DNA from: Magicicada septendecula
Lineage: Eukaryota; Arthropoda; Insecta; Hemiptera; Cicadidae
Length of the DNA: 64,000 nt
Assembly: GCA_034769895.1 (NCBI GenBank)
Contig: CM068373.1
Span: 280,829,158 to 280,893,157, forward strand
Reading direction: 5' to 3'
In this document: positions 51,385 through 64,000 of the stretch, one piece after another
Numbering within the stretch: position 1 is the first letter of the stretch
Layout: each line of letters begins with the position of its first letter
Position numbers and translations under genes: made by a program
Notes under the pieces: generated by a model
What the model was told of the DNA's origin: nothing
Databases searched by the model: none
What the model saw: the letters and a program-made list of their open reading frames with translations, nothing else

Positions 51385-52191
51385 TTAATAACTAACTAAT
51401 TAAATTATTTTATATACATTATAATATAATATTTTCATCAAGAATCATTTAACTCATTCATAACTTTCTACCATTGAACTTTCTTAAAACTTTCAAATTT
51501 ATTATTAATAATTAGTATATATCATTTTTCAGTTATTATTAAATTTTTTAATTATCATTTTTATCTAACACGATTATTTCAAATAATCTCACTATTGAAT
51601 TAAAATCTTAGTTACCTGTAAACATTTTTATTATGCATGATTCATATTGTAAAAGTTCTATACTTACAATCCATTTAACCTGATATACACACAAAACATA
51701 TTCACCATACCACATTACTTTCACCTCACCTCTGAAACATTTAACACAAACATTACTTAAACAATTTATCCCTTAATCACCAAATTTCCATCTCGTAAAA
51801 TAATTTATATTCATCAAAAAATTTAATTCCCCGACATTTAAATAATCAATCAACATATTTAACATGTATCAAATTGTTTTAATTAATTTAATTATTAACA
51901 ACACAAATTGCATTACCATCATAACAACTATTATTAGTCAATTACTGTTTTCAAAATTAATTCTGATATTTATTTAACTTGCAAATATTTCAATATTATT
52001 ATTACAACAATCATCTTACGTACACACTTATTTACTTAACATTCCACAATGCACACAAATAAATTCACTATATTTTTATTTACAAACTCTTGTTATTAAC
52101 TGTTCCGTTTTTTCCGCACTTCGTTGTCCAAATTTGCCATGTCAGAACCATAAAACAAAATGTTTATAACTGTCTTTTAGTGGTTTATAGT

Positions 52192-53360
52192 TTAACCTCC
52201 ATCGTCCCAAATAAGTCTTGGTTTTATACCACACTGTTGCTTTTTATTGACAAACAAATGGTTACTTTGTGTGTCATAACTAGAACAACCAAATTCACTC
52301 ATTTTACCAAAATGCTCATTAAACCAGTCTACGTTAGGTATTTTTGTTACATCTCCATCGGTAAATACATTCATGATCGGGTTAATTACTTTAGTCAATT
52401 CATTATAATCATTATTAATCAAATATTCAAATAAACTTTCTTTCCATTCGTCATACTTTCTATGGAAATTATAAAATTCTGTTCCTTTCTCCCCATACAA
52501 TTCTCTGTTTAGCTCTCTCTCTTCATAACACCACATCACACTCTCACAATTATTCCGGACAGAGGGTACAAAATTACACAACAAAAATAAACACCTCAAT
52601 TCACCTATCAATACGGGACTCTTGCCCTTCAACAACAACACTTGTGAACTCATTAAATCATCATAAACATCATCAATAATAAAGGGAAAATTTACCCCCT
52701 GTCCCCACTCTACCACAACATTATTTTTCCACACTCTCTCTAACTCATTAACATCCCATTATCACTACATTCCACCAACTCATCAGTACTCTCATTCTTT
52801 ATTTTTACCGTATCAGTCTCCGATAATAATTCTTCAAATACATTACTATTATTCTCATTATTTTCAACATTATTGTTATCATTTATTAACTCTTTCTCAG
52901 GTATCATATTTTTACATTTGTCACTACAATTTTCATTGGTTTTATTTTTCTCTGTACATACACATTCTCTTCACTCCTTTGTTTCTCTACATATTTCGTT
53001 CAATTTACTCTCCAAACTACATATTGAATTAGTTAATACATCAAACTTGGCATCATTCATGTCAAAACGACTATTCATATCGCTACTTATCACATTAAAT
53101 TTGGTCTCAAAATTACTATTCATTTTCTCGAATGGACTGAGCATGATACTCATTATATCGTTATCGGATCTATTACATTTTGTTGAGATCGGGGTTATCT
53201 GCACCCCCGAATCTTCAGTTACATTACTCTGATCATTCATATTTAATTCTGTTTTATTCGGACTCGCACTTGGAGTCGAATGTATTTAAAAACTACTCAC
53301 ATTTGAGTCGTCAACATTTTTGACGCTATTTTCATTTATTTTATTCTCGTTATCTGACAT
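52192..53360 (-). pseudogene. gag-position reading frame, unit 8, broken
   Basis: Matches the unit 7 version, with about three breaks. Confidence 0.7.
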
Positions 53361-53546
53361 TTTTTACAATTGATATTCAAAATATTAATACTCTAATTAA
53401 TTAATTTTTTGTAATGTGCTTTTGTATTACTTTCGGTATATCTTTGCGTACATAACGCATTTCTATTTTGCTGCGCTAACCTAACACATGTTTCTATCTT
53501 TATTGTAGATGTGGAATTTAATTACTTATAATTAATTATAATTCGT

Positions 53547-53563
53547 GCCTGTCACGGGCGCCA
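53547..53563 (-). other. primer-binding site, unit 8/9 junction
   Basis: Identical to the site at 11052-11068. Confidence 0.75.
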
Positions 53564-53565
53564 AT

Positions 53566-54788
53566 TGTTATTATTCTATAATGAATTAAATTTATTAATT
53601 ACAAAAATGCAATATAACTTCCACCTACCTCCACGATCTCTTCTGCCGGGTTCCAGGATCCGATCACAAGTACGTTAGATACAAACATGTGTACAGGTTT
53701 GTGCAATAATTAACCATAATCATTTTTGGAAGAGAATTAATATTTGTTTCTTTATTCAAACGTGATAAATTTATAAGTTTTCTCCAAAATAGATCTTTGT
53801 TTTATGTTTCAAATGTTGTGCAACTCTTACATCTTACTTGTAATAGAACTTACGAACTAGGGCTTACCTTATGTATCATTCATATTTACACAAACACAAT
53901 TACAAACACAAACAGCCCAGCTTTGCTCACTCACACATACACACAGACCCCGAAAAATTATAACACCCTTAACATTTTGGAAGATTCCCCACCCGGCGGC
54001 AACGTGCTTCACTCACGCATTATTATGACTTCTCGCTTTTTTCCCTGCTTGGTGTCCGAACCCGATATTTATGTTCTTCAAATTATCTAAACACTCCACT
54101 GTTTATCAATGATAATCATTTTCACCAACAGTTCCACTTTTTACTGGAAAAAATAAAAAAAACTTTGTAGAGAGCCTACTTAGCTCCGTGCCGACCGGCA
54201 CATATAGCGTAACTGGGAAGCGAGCTTGTCTGAGCTGGCGGAACTTCGTATTCACGGCCAGCAGATTTTTGTCGCCGTTCATGCTTAATTGCTGTGGTGT
54301 ATTCCCTCTATGCATGGAACATAGTTGTTATTTGTGTGGTAACCGGGGACGATATTTGCCTCTGCTATACTGATATCACTAGCAGCAGGCTGGGCTTAAA
54401 TACATTTCCTGTAGCTGGCTGGTTGGTTTTACAAATTGTTCATTCCAGCGGCATTTTTTGCATCGACGTTGGAGTTTCACGGCGTCACTTCAGCGCCCCG
54501 TCCTGAGATGTTAAGTGCGGGCGTCGTCACACATATACAGAGTTCTGAGAATTTTTAGGGTGGTACGAATGCCTTGCCGCATTACACAATAGAGATTGCG
54601 CCTCACCTTTGTCTCAAACTGTTCTACTTGCCATGTGTTCTGTTGTAATGGAAATAACGTTTGCCGTATAATAAAACTTTATAAATCACAATAAATCTTT
54701 TATAAAATCCCGCAAAAAATGAAATAAATAAAAATACAAATGCCCCCTACTATAAGAAATAAAATAACCCAATTTTGGACACGTTACA
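53566..54788 (-). repeat. LTR of unit 9
   Basis: 1223 bp, of the block 7-9 type apart from the missing AT dinucleotide. Confidence 0.75.
54339..54402 (-). promoter_or_regulatory. LTR core promoter, unit 9
   Basis: The same three elements and spacing as in unit 2. Confidence 0.5.
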
Positions 54789-57063
54789 ATACCCCCTCAA
54801 TGAGAATTCTGCTGTCCAAAACAGAAGAAATCTCATTGATAAACCCCGAAGAGGACCGGTAAGGAACTGGTGCCAACAACCCCCTGGTTCTAACACTTCA
54901 TGGGTAGACGACCCCCCTGGCTTGGCGGCTATGGACGCATCTGAACGAGATCACTGGATTTCTCCGTAAGAGATCCCAACACCGAGAAATCGAACAGACA
55001 AGTACCACAGCGCACCTCACCTTCTAACATGCTAACCCCCAAAATCCTCCATCCCTGGCTTAGATTATGCCAGATCCTCCACCGATATGTTTCCCCTTTT
55101 ATGCAAGCTGGGCTGCCTTTAGCAGATACTGGGCTCACACACACTCACATTACATATTATACATTGAAAAATTCATTAAAATTTACTATTTCATCAAAAA
55201 AAATTCAGAATTCAAAATAAAATATTATATCAAAAAATTCTCTTCCTTACTTTCTGTTTTATTTAAAATGAATTAATTTAAACATTTCTCCTAATCAAAA
55301 CATATCCTTAACCTAACATGTGAATACCTAAAGTCTAACAGTACACTTCAATACAATAAATCAATAAAATAACCATGGTTAATACATAAACAATCAAATA
55401 ATCACATCTTAAAATATTCATTAGCTGGCAGGCGAAAAATAATTTTTTTTTTTTTTTTTTCAAAAAAAAATAATCTTCCAAAAAATTTTAAAATTCAAAA
55501 AAAAATTTTAATTTTATTAAAGTGTTTCCTTTACATGTAGAAATTATTTAAAACTCGGTTAAATTGATTAAAACAACAGTTGAACTGACTCCCATATGAA
55601 ACAAGCTTATATGACCTCACTGTCAGCTGATCAAAACTAGGTCAAGTCCACAACCTTGACCTACATGTTATGTACCAATTATGTCTGAAAATACATTTGA
55701 CATCTGTAACAATCTAATTTGAAACACAAAACATAATAGAATAAAACATTTAAAATAACAAAATATTATTATAACTAGTAGGGCAAATTGACATTTAAAT
55801 TATTTAAAATAAACCATTCTTAATTTTACATTACTTTCAAATTCTATCCAAATTCTGTCACTGGTTTCAAAATAAAATTTTATATTCTTATAATTCCCTT
55901 TCTGTATCTGACAATCTTACTCTACATTACTTTGGGTGATTTGAATTATTTATCTCATTTAATTTACTACTTGATCTGTATACACATATAATCTTTGTCT
56001 CTCTGACTCTAACCTCTAACAACTGTAACTCACATGACACCCATCTCTATTGAAACATCTACCAAAACACTCTCTAAACCCAACTTATCATTAAACTCAA
56101 ATCGCCACCTTCTCTCTATATATATAAAAAAAAATGCTCTCTAACCCTTTGTACATAGGATACGTGTTCCCCCCCAAAAAAACTCAATTCCCTTATCTGG
56201 CCCCTGGATTCTACCTAAGGCGGCCCCTCCTCACTAAAATCGATCCTATCCTGTCCCAACTTATCATTATGTTGCGGACTCCCACATTACACTACCCCCT
56301 ACTACAAAATTGCCATCCCCAAAATCTCAATCTCATTACCTTACAACAAATACAACAAAATAACATCATTAATTATAAACCTCAATATATCACTCAAAAC
56401 TCTACATAGATTCTCCATTACTACTGTGTCAACATCAATACTTCTCAAAATTCTATAATATACATTACTTCAAAACAACATTACATTATTTTCATCTCTA
56501 CTATTTCAACTTCAACTTTGACTTCAACTTGGACAGATCTACATGTCCCATAAAATATTCATCACCCCAAAACTATCTTTTATTAACTTGCATAAATTGT
56601 TACTTTACTTCTCACTTTATCAAATTATTTTTATCATTACTTTAAAACATCTGCAATACATTAAAACATTACATTGAACATTAATTACTTGGAATATTTA
56701 TAAACCAATATACCAGTGACATTTTATTGCTGATCAGCTGATATCCCTAACACAATGAAAGCACATCTCCAAATTGAACAAAATATATGAAATATATATT
56801 TATCAATACTTACTTCTATTATGTTAGCTGCCTGCCAGTCAGTTTAATTATCTGCTTAGTTTAAAATACACACATAATGAAGACACATATTGTTATCAAT
56901 GCTTATATCTAACCTACGATAATAAAATAATACAATTAAAATTACAGCATGAACACCTTATATTGAGTGTCTGATCATCTAAATACTTAAACAGAGCACA
57001 AGCATTTTTTATTGTATCAGATTTGAATTAGCACAAATTTTTTTATGTTGTAAAATTTAAATT

Positions 57064-57673
57064 CGTGGCTCCTCTGAGTCACCTCCCGTCCACACACTCT
57101 ATTACAAATTATGGAGGACTGTATCGCCCTCTCGCTTTCACAAAGACGGCATATTTTGGAGTAGTTTGACCTCTCCGTGTCTTTGCTTCCGCTATTACAT
57201 TTTAAAAGGTTCAGATATCAACATACCTTTGTTATATAGTTACATGCCCTTAATGCGGGTCTACCACCTGGCTTTGCTGTTCCACCGCGAACAGAGTGGT
57301 AGCCGCTGTTCCATAGTGCCTGGATTTCCCCTAATTGTCACCCCCCATTGAATTTCTACTATATACCAATTTCAAGTCAGCTATGGTCAAGGGACTTGAT
57401 ACGACCATAGCTGGCCGCTAGCCAAATCCACGATTAGTGCTGGTAAGGCAGTAATCGCCCGAAAAGTCGGGGAAATCTAACTTCATTTCAGTGCCTGTTA
57501 CACTCATCATTATTATGTGCGACACGATCGTCTATCAGTGTGTAAATTGAATTTACACGAAAAGGTGTGTCGCACATTTTCGCCATTTTGGCCTCCGATG
57601 GAGGTAACACTCTCGGTTACCCCCAACCCATTTTGCTATCTACGGGAGCACAGGCCACCCCCGCAATAGCAAC
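57064..57673. other. hairpin-rich island, unit 9
   Basis: Matches units 7 and 8. Confidence 0.6.
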
Positions 57674-58480
57674 TTAATAACTAACTAATTAAATTATTTT
57701 ATATACATTATAATATAATATTTTCATCAAGAATCATTTAACTCATTCATAACTTTCTACCATTGAACTTTCTTAAAACTTTCAAATTTATTATTAATAA
57801 TTAGTATATATCATTTTTCAGTTATTATTAAATTTTTTAATTATCATTTTTATCTAACACGATTATTTCAAATAATCTCACTATTGAATTAAAATCTTAG
57901 TTACCTGTAAACATTTTTATTATGCATGATTCATATTGTAAAAGTTCTATACTTACAATCCATTTAACCTGATATACACACAAAACATATTCACCATACC
58001 ACATTACTTTCACCTCACCTCTGAAACATTTAACACAAACATTACTTAAACAATTTATCCCTTAATCACCAAATTTCCATCTCGTAAAATAATTTATATT
58101 CATCAAAAAATTTAATTCCCCGACATTTAAATAATCAATCAACATATTTAACATGTATCAAATTGTTTTAATTAATTTAATTATTAACAACACAAATTGC
58201 ATTACCATCATAACAACTATTATTAGTCAATTACTGTTTTCAAAATTAATTCTGATATTTATTTAACTTGCAAATATTTCAATATTATTATTACAACAAT
58301 CATCTTACGTACACACTTATTTACTTAACATTCCACAATGCACACAAATAAATTCACTATATTTTTATTTACAAACTCTTGTTATTAACTGTTCCGTTTT
58401 TTCCGCACTTCGTTGTCCAAATTTGCCATGTCAGAACCATAAAACAAAATGTTTATAACTGTCTTTTAGTGGTTTATAGT

Positions 58481-59649
58481 TTAACCTCCATCGTCCCAAA
58501 TAAGTCTTGGTTTTATACCACACTGTTGCTTTTTATTGACAAACAAATGGTTACTTTGTGTGTCATAACTAGAACAACCAAATTCACTCATTTTACCAAA
58601 ATGCTCATTAAACCAGTCTACGTTAGGTATTTTTGTTACATCTCCATCGGTAAATACATTCATGATCGGGTTAATTACTTTAGTCAATTCATTATAATCA
58701 TTATTAATCAAATATTCAAATAAACTTTCTTTCCATTCGTCATACTTTCTATGGAAATTATAAAATTCTGTTCCTTTCTCCCCATACAATTCTCTGTTTA
58801 GCTCTCTCTCTTCATAACACCACATCACACTCTCACAATTATTCCGGACAGAGGGTACAAAATTACACAACAAAAATAAACACCTCAATTCACCTATCAA
58901 TACGGGACTCTTGCCCTTCAACAACAACACTTGTGAACTCATTAAATCATCATAAACATCATCAATAATAAAGGGAAAATTTACCCCCTGTCCCCACTCT
59001 ACCACAACATTATTTTTCCACACTCTCTCTAACTCATTAACATCCCATTATCACTACATTCCACCAACTCATCAGTACTCTCATTCTTTATTTTTACCGT
59101 ATCAGTCTCCGATAATAATTCTTCAAATACATTACTATTATTCTCATTATTTTCAACATTATTGTTATCATTTATTAACTCTTTCTCAGGTATCATATTT
59201 TTACATTTGTCACTACAATTTTCATTGGTTTTATTTTTCTCTGTACATACACATTCTCTTCACTCCTTTGTTTCTCTACATATTTCGTTCAATTTACTCT
59301 CCAAACTACATATTGAATTAGTTAATACATCAAACTTGGCATCATTCATGTCAAAACGACTATTCATATCGCTACTTATCACATTAAATTTGGTCTCAAA
59401 ATTACTATTCATTTTCTCGAATGGACTGAGCATGATACTCATTATATCGTTATCGGATCTATTACATTTTGTTGAGATCGGGGTTATCTGCACCCCCGAA
59501 TCTTCAGTTACATTACTCTGATCATTCATATTTAATTCTGTTTTATTCGGACTCGCACTTGGAGTCGAATGTATTTAAAAACTACTCACATTTGAGTCGT
59601 CAACATTTTTGACGCTATTTTCATTTATTTTATTCTCGTTATCTGACAT
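58481..59649 (-). pseudogene. gag-position reading frame, unit 9, broken
   Basis: Matches units 7 and 8, with about three breaks. Confidence 0.7.
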
Positions 59650-59835
59650 TTTTTACAATTGATATTCAAAATATTAATACTCTAATTAATTAATTTTTTG
59701 TAATGTGCTTTTGTATTACTTTCGGTATATCTTTGCGTACATAACGCATTTCTATTTTGCTGCGCTAACCTAACACATGTTTCTATCTTTATTGTAGATG
59801 TGGAATTTAATTACTTATAATTAATTATAATTCGT

Positions 59836-59852
59836 GCCTGTCACGGGCGCCA
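59836..59852 (-). other. primer-binding site, unit 9/10 junction
   Basis: Identical to the site at 11052-11068. Confidence 0.75.
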
Positions 59853-59854
59853 AT

Positions 59855-61079
59855 TGTTATTATTCTATAATGAATTAAATTTATTAATTACAAAAATGCA
59901 ATATAACTTCCACCTACCTCCACGATCTCTTCTGCCGGGTTCCAGGATCCGATCACAAGTACGTTAGATACAAACATGTGTACAGGTTTGTGCAATAATT
60001 AACCATAATCATTTTTGGAAGAGAATTAATATTTGTTTCTTTATTCAAACGTGATAAATTTATAAGTTTTCTCCAAAATAGATCTTTGTTTTATATGTTT
60101 CAAATGTTGTGCAACTCTTACATCTTACTTGTAATAGAACTTACGAACTAGGGCTTACCTTATGTATCATTCATATTTACACAAACACAATTACAAACAC
60201 AAACAGCCCAGCTTTGCTCACTCACACATACACACAGACCCCGAAAAATTATAACACCCTTAACATTTTGGAAGATTCCCCACCCGGCGGCAACGTGCTT
60301 CACTCACGCATTATTATGACTTCTCGCTTTTTTCCCTGCTTGGTGTCCGAACCCGATATTTATGTTCTTCAAATTATCTAAACACTCCACTGTTTATCAA
60401 TGATAATCATTTTCACCAACAGTTCCACTTTTTACTGGAAAAAATAAAAAAAACTTTGTAGAGAGCCTACTTAGCTCCGTGCCGACCGGCACATATAGCG
60501 TAACTGGGAAGCGAGCTTGTCTGAGCGGGCGGAACTTCGTATTCACGGCCAGCAGATTTTTGTCGCCGTTCATGCTTAATTGCTGTGGTGTATTCCCTCT
60601 ATGCATGGAACATAGTTGTTATTTGTGTGGTAACCGGGGACGATATTTGCCTCTGCTATACTGATATCACTAGCAGCAGGCTGGGCTTAAATACATTTCC
60701 TGTAGCTGGCTGGTTGGTTTTACAAATTGTTCATTCCAGCGGCATTTTTTGCATCGACGTTGGAGTTTCACGGCGTCACTTCAGCGCCCCGTCCTGAGAT
60801 GTTAAGTGCGGGCGTCGTCACACATATACAGAGTTCTGAGAATTTTTAGGGTGGTACGAATGCCTTGCCGCATTACACAATAGAGATTGCGCCTCACCTT
60901 TGTCTCAAACTGTTCTACTTGCCATGTGTTCTGTTGTAATGGAAATAACGTTTGCCGTATAATAAAACTTTATAAATCACAATAAATCTTTTATAAAATC
61001 CCGCAAAAAATGAAATAAATAAAAATACAAATGCCCCCTACTATAAGAAATAAAATAACCCAATTTTGGACACGTTACA
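59855..61079 (-). repeat. LTR of unit 10
   Basis: 1225 bp, of the block 4-6 type although it follows block 7-9. Confidence 0.75.
60630..60693 (-). promoter_or_regulatory. LTR core promoter, unit 10
   Basis: The same three elements and spacing as in unit 2. Confidence 0.5.
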
Positions 61080-63354
61080 ATACCCCCTCAATGAGAATTC
61101 TGCTGTCCAAAACAGAAGAAATCTCATTGATAAACCCCGAAGAGGACCGGTAAGGAACTGGTGCCAACAACCCCCTGGTTCTAACACTTCATGGGTAGAC
61201 GACCCCCCTGGCTTGGCGGCTATGGACGCATCTGAACGAGATCACTGGATTTCTCCGTAAGAGATCCCAACACCGAGAAATCGAACAGACAAGTACCACA
61301 GCGCACCTCACCTTCTAACATGCTAACCCCCAAAATCCTCCATCCCTGGCTTAGATTATGCCAGATCCTCCACCGATATGTTTCCCCTTTTATGCAAGCT
61401 GGGCTGCCTTTAGCAGATACTGGGCTCACACACACTCACATTACATATTATACATTGAAAAATTCATTAAAATTTACTATTTCATCAAAAAAAATTCAGA
61501 ATTCAAAATAAAATATTATATCAAAAAATTCTCTTCCTTACTTTCTGTTTTATTTAAAATGAATTAATTTAAACATTTCTCCTAATCAAAACATATCCTT
61601 AACCTAACATGTGAATACCTAAAGTCTAACAGTACACTTCAATACAATAAATCAATAAAATAACCATGGTTAATACATAAACAATCAAATAATCACATCT
61701 TAAAATATTCATTAGCTGGCAGGCGAAAAATAATTTTTTTTTTTTTTTTTTCAAAAAAAAATAATCTTCCAAAAAATTTTAAAATTCAAAAAAAAATTTT
61801 AATTTTATTAAAGTGTTTCCTTTACATGTAGAAATTATTTAAAACTCGGTTAAATTGATTAAAACAACAGTTGAACTGACTCCCATATGAAACAAGCTTA
61901 TATGACCTCACTGTCAGCTGATCAAAACTAGGTCAAGTCCACAACCTTGACCTACATGTTATGTACCAATTATGTCTGAAAATACATTTGACATCTGTAA
62001 CAATCTAATTTGAAACACAAAACATAATAGAATAAAACATTTAAAATAACAAAATATTATTATAACTAGTAGGGCAAATTGACATTTAAATTATTTAAAA
62101 TAAACCATTCTTAATTTTACATTACTTTCAAATTCTATCCAAATTCTGTCACTGGTTTCAAAATAAAATTTTATATTCTTATAATTCCCTTTCTGTATCT
62201 GACAATCTTACTCTACATTACTTTGGGTGATTTGAATTATTTATCTCATTTAATTTACTACTTGATCTGTATACACATATAATCTTTGTCTCTCTGACTC
62301 TAACCTCTAACAACTGTAACTCACATGACACCCATCTCTATTGAAACATCTACCAAAACACTCTCTAAACCCAACTTATCATTAAACTCAAATCGCCACC
62401 TTCTCTCTATATATATAAAAAAAAATGCTCTCTAACCCTTTGTACATAGGATACGTGTCCCCCCCCAAAAAAACTCAATTCCCTTATCTGGCCCCTGGAT
62501 TCTACCTAAGGCGGCCCCTCCTCACTAAAATCGATCCTATCCTGTCCCAACTTATCATTATGTTGCGGACTCCCACATTACACTACCCCCTACTACAAAA
62601 TTGCCATCCCCAAAATCTCAATCTCATTACCTTACAACAAATACAACAAAATAACATCATTAATTATAAACCTCAATATATCACTCAAAACTCTACATAG
62701 ATTCTCCATTACTACTGTGTCAACATCAATACTTCTCAAAATTCTATAATATACATTACTTCAAAACAACATTACATTATTTTCATCTCTACTATTTCAA
62801 CTTCAACTTTGACTTCAACTTGGACAGATCTACATGTCCCATAAAATATTCATCACCCCAAAACTATCTTTTATTAACTTGCATAAATTGTTACTTTACT
62901 TCTCACTTTATCAAATTATTTTTATCATTACTTTAAAACATCTGTAATACATTAAAACATTACATTGAACATTAATTACTTGGAATATTTATAAACCAAT
63001 ATACCAGTGACATTTTATTGCTGATCAGCTGATATCCCTAACACAATGAAAGCACATCTCCAAATTGAACAAAATATATGAAATATATATTTATCAATAC
63101 TTACTTCTATTATGTTAGCTGCCTGCCAGTCAGTTTAATTATCTGCTTAGTTTAAAATACACACATAATGAAGACACATATTGTTATCAATGCTTATATC
63201 TAACCTACGATAATAAAATAATACAATTAAAATTACAGCATGAACACCTTATATTGAGTGTCTGATCATCTAAATACTTAAACAGAGCACAAGCATTTTT
63301 TATTGTATCAGATTTGAATTAGCACAAATTTTTTTATGTTGTAAAATTTAAATT

Positions 63355-63964
63355 CGTGGCTCCTCTGAGTCACCTCCCGTCCACACACTCTATTACAAAT
63401 TATGGAGGACTGTATCGCCCTCTCGCTTTCACAAAGACGGCATATTTTGGAGTAGTTTGACCTCTCCGTGTCTTTGCTTCCGCTATTACATTTTAAAAGG
63501 TTCAGATATCAACATACCTTTGTTATATAGTTACATGCCCTTAATGCGGGTCTACCACCTGGCTTTGCTGTTCCACCGCGAACAGAGTGGTAGCCGCTGT
63601 TCCATAGTGCCTGGATTTCCCCTAATTGTCACCCCCCATTGAATTTCTACTATATACCAATTTCAAGTCAGCTATGGTCAAGGGACTTGATATGACCATA
63701 GCTGGCCGCTAGCCAAATCCACGATTAGTGCTGGTAAGGCAGTAATCGCCCGAAAAGTCGGGGAAATCTAACTTCATTTCAGTGCCTGTTACACTCATCA
63801 TTATTATGTGCGACACGATCGTCTATCAGTGTGTAAATTGAATTTACACGAAAAGGTGTGTCGCACATTTTCGCCATTTTCGCCTCCGATGGAGGTAACA
63901 CTCTCGGTTACCCCCAACCCATTTCGCTATCTACGGGAGCACAGGTCACCCCCGCAATAGCAAC
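63355..63964. other. hairpin-rich island, unit 10
   Basis: Complete, with the 9-nt insertion and a private change next to it (ttttcgcctcc). Confidence 0.6.
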
Positions 63965-64000
63965 TTAATAACTAACTAATTAAATTATTTTATATACATT

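Larger units (their letters stand above)
47284..53565 (-). mobile_element. array unit 8 (LTR element), block 7-9
   Basis: The unit is 6282 bp. It shares all block 7-9 markers, and shares with unit 7 a shorter form of an internal caa-rich stretch (near 50065). About three breaks in the coding frame. Confidence 0.85.
53566..59854 (-). mobile_element. array unit 9 (LTR element), block 7-9
   Basis: The unit is 6289 bp with block 7-9 markers. Two small features break the block pattern. The LTR lacks an AT dinucleotide near 53805, as unit 2 does. The internal caa-rich stretch has the longer form seen in units 4-6. About three breaks in the coding frame. Confidence 0.85.
59855..64000 (-). mobile_element. 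array unit 10 (LTR element), partial, runs off the window
   Basis: The first 4146 bp: LTR, AT-rich spacer and hairpin island. The LTR is of the block 4-6 type (gagcgggcgg). In the island, gatatgacc and catttcgctat follow the early units, while cactcatcat follows units 7-9, so this unit is also a hybrid. The gag-position region lies beyond the window, so the array continues to the right. Confidence 0.85.

Noticed and set aside
4786-64000. CRISPR array or rDNA-type repeat
   Set aside because: The period is 6.3 kb, no short direct repeats with unique spacers occur, and no rRNA sequence is recognisable.

Overview
The window looks like AT-rich animal nuclear DNA, most likely from an insect. The grounds are a mariner transposon with a D,D34D transposase of the type common in insects, a probable piggyBac relic with TTAA ends, and an LTR element whose primer-binding site resembles the tRNA-Arg type used by the mdg1/412 group. 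The order cannot be told from this sequence. I see no host gene, tRNA, rRNA or prokaryotic feature.

Layout. Positions 1-4785 are single-copy flank. They hold AT-rich DNA without genes, a fold-back element with arms of about 200 bp (1391-1825), and a decayed piggyBac-like element (about 2277-4587) split by a 1323-bp mariner (2986-4308). From 4786 to the end the window is one head-to-tail array of about 6.29-kb units. Nine units are present (the sixth is interrupted by a run of 500 N) plus the first 4.1 kb of a tenth. Unit starts are 4786, 11071, 17364, 23667, 29956, 36243, 41008, 47284, 53566 and 59855.

Each unit is one LTR plus one internal region of an LTR retrotransposon lying on the minus strand. 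From right to left it reads: LTR shared with the next unit, 17-nt primer-binding site, leader of about 185 nt, one gag-position reading frame (392 codons, whole only in unit 2), AT-rich non-coding DNA, a GC-richer island of about 600 bp full of hairpins, more AT-rich DNA, polypurine tract, and the next LTR (about 1.23 kb). No protease, reverse transcriptase, RNase H or integrase is visible. The element therefore looks non-autonomous (gag-only, comparable to TR-GAG or LARD elements) and would need enzymes from a relative. The LTR carries a well-spaced TATA box, initiator and downstream promoter element.

Neighbouring internal regions share one LTR, and the left edge of the array falls exactly on an LTR terminus. 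This fits expansion of one insertion by LTR-LTR unequal exchange or by integration of a rolling-circle concatemer, rather than separate insertions. Sequence variants sort the units into blocks (1-2, hybrid 3, 4-6, 7-9, hybrid 10), as expected of a homogenising megasatellite. The most interesting parts are the array itself, the unrecognised gag-position protein, and the hairpin island where unit 3 switches between variant families.
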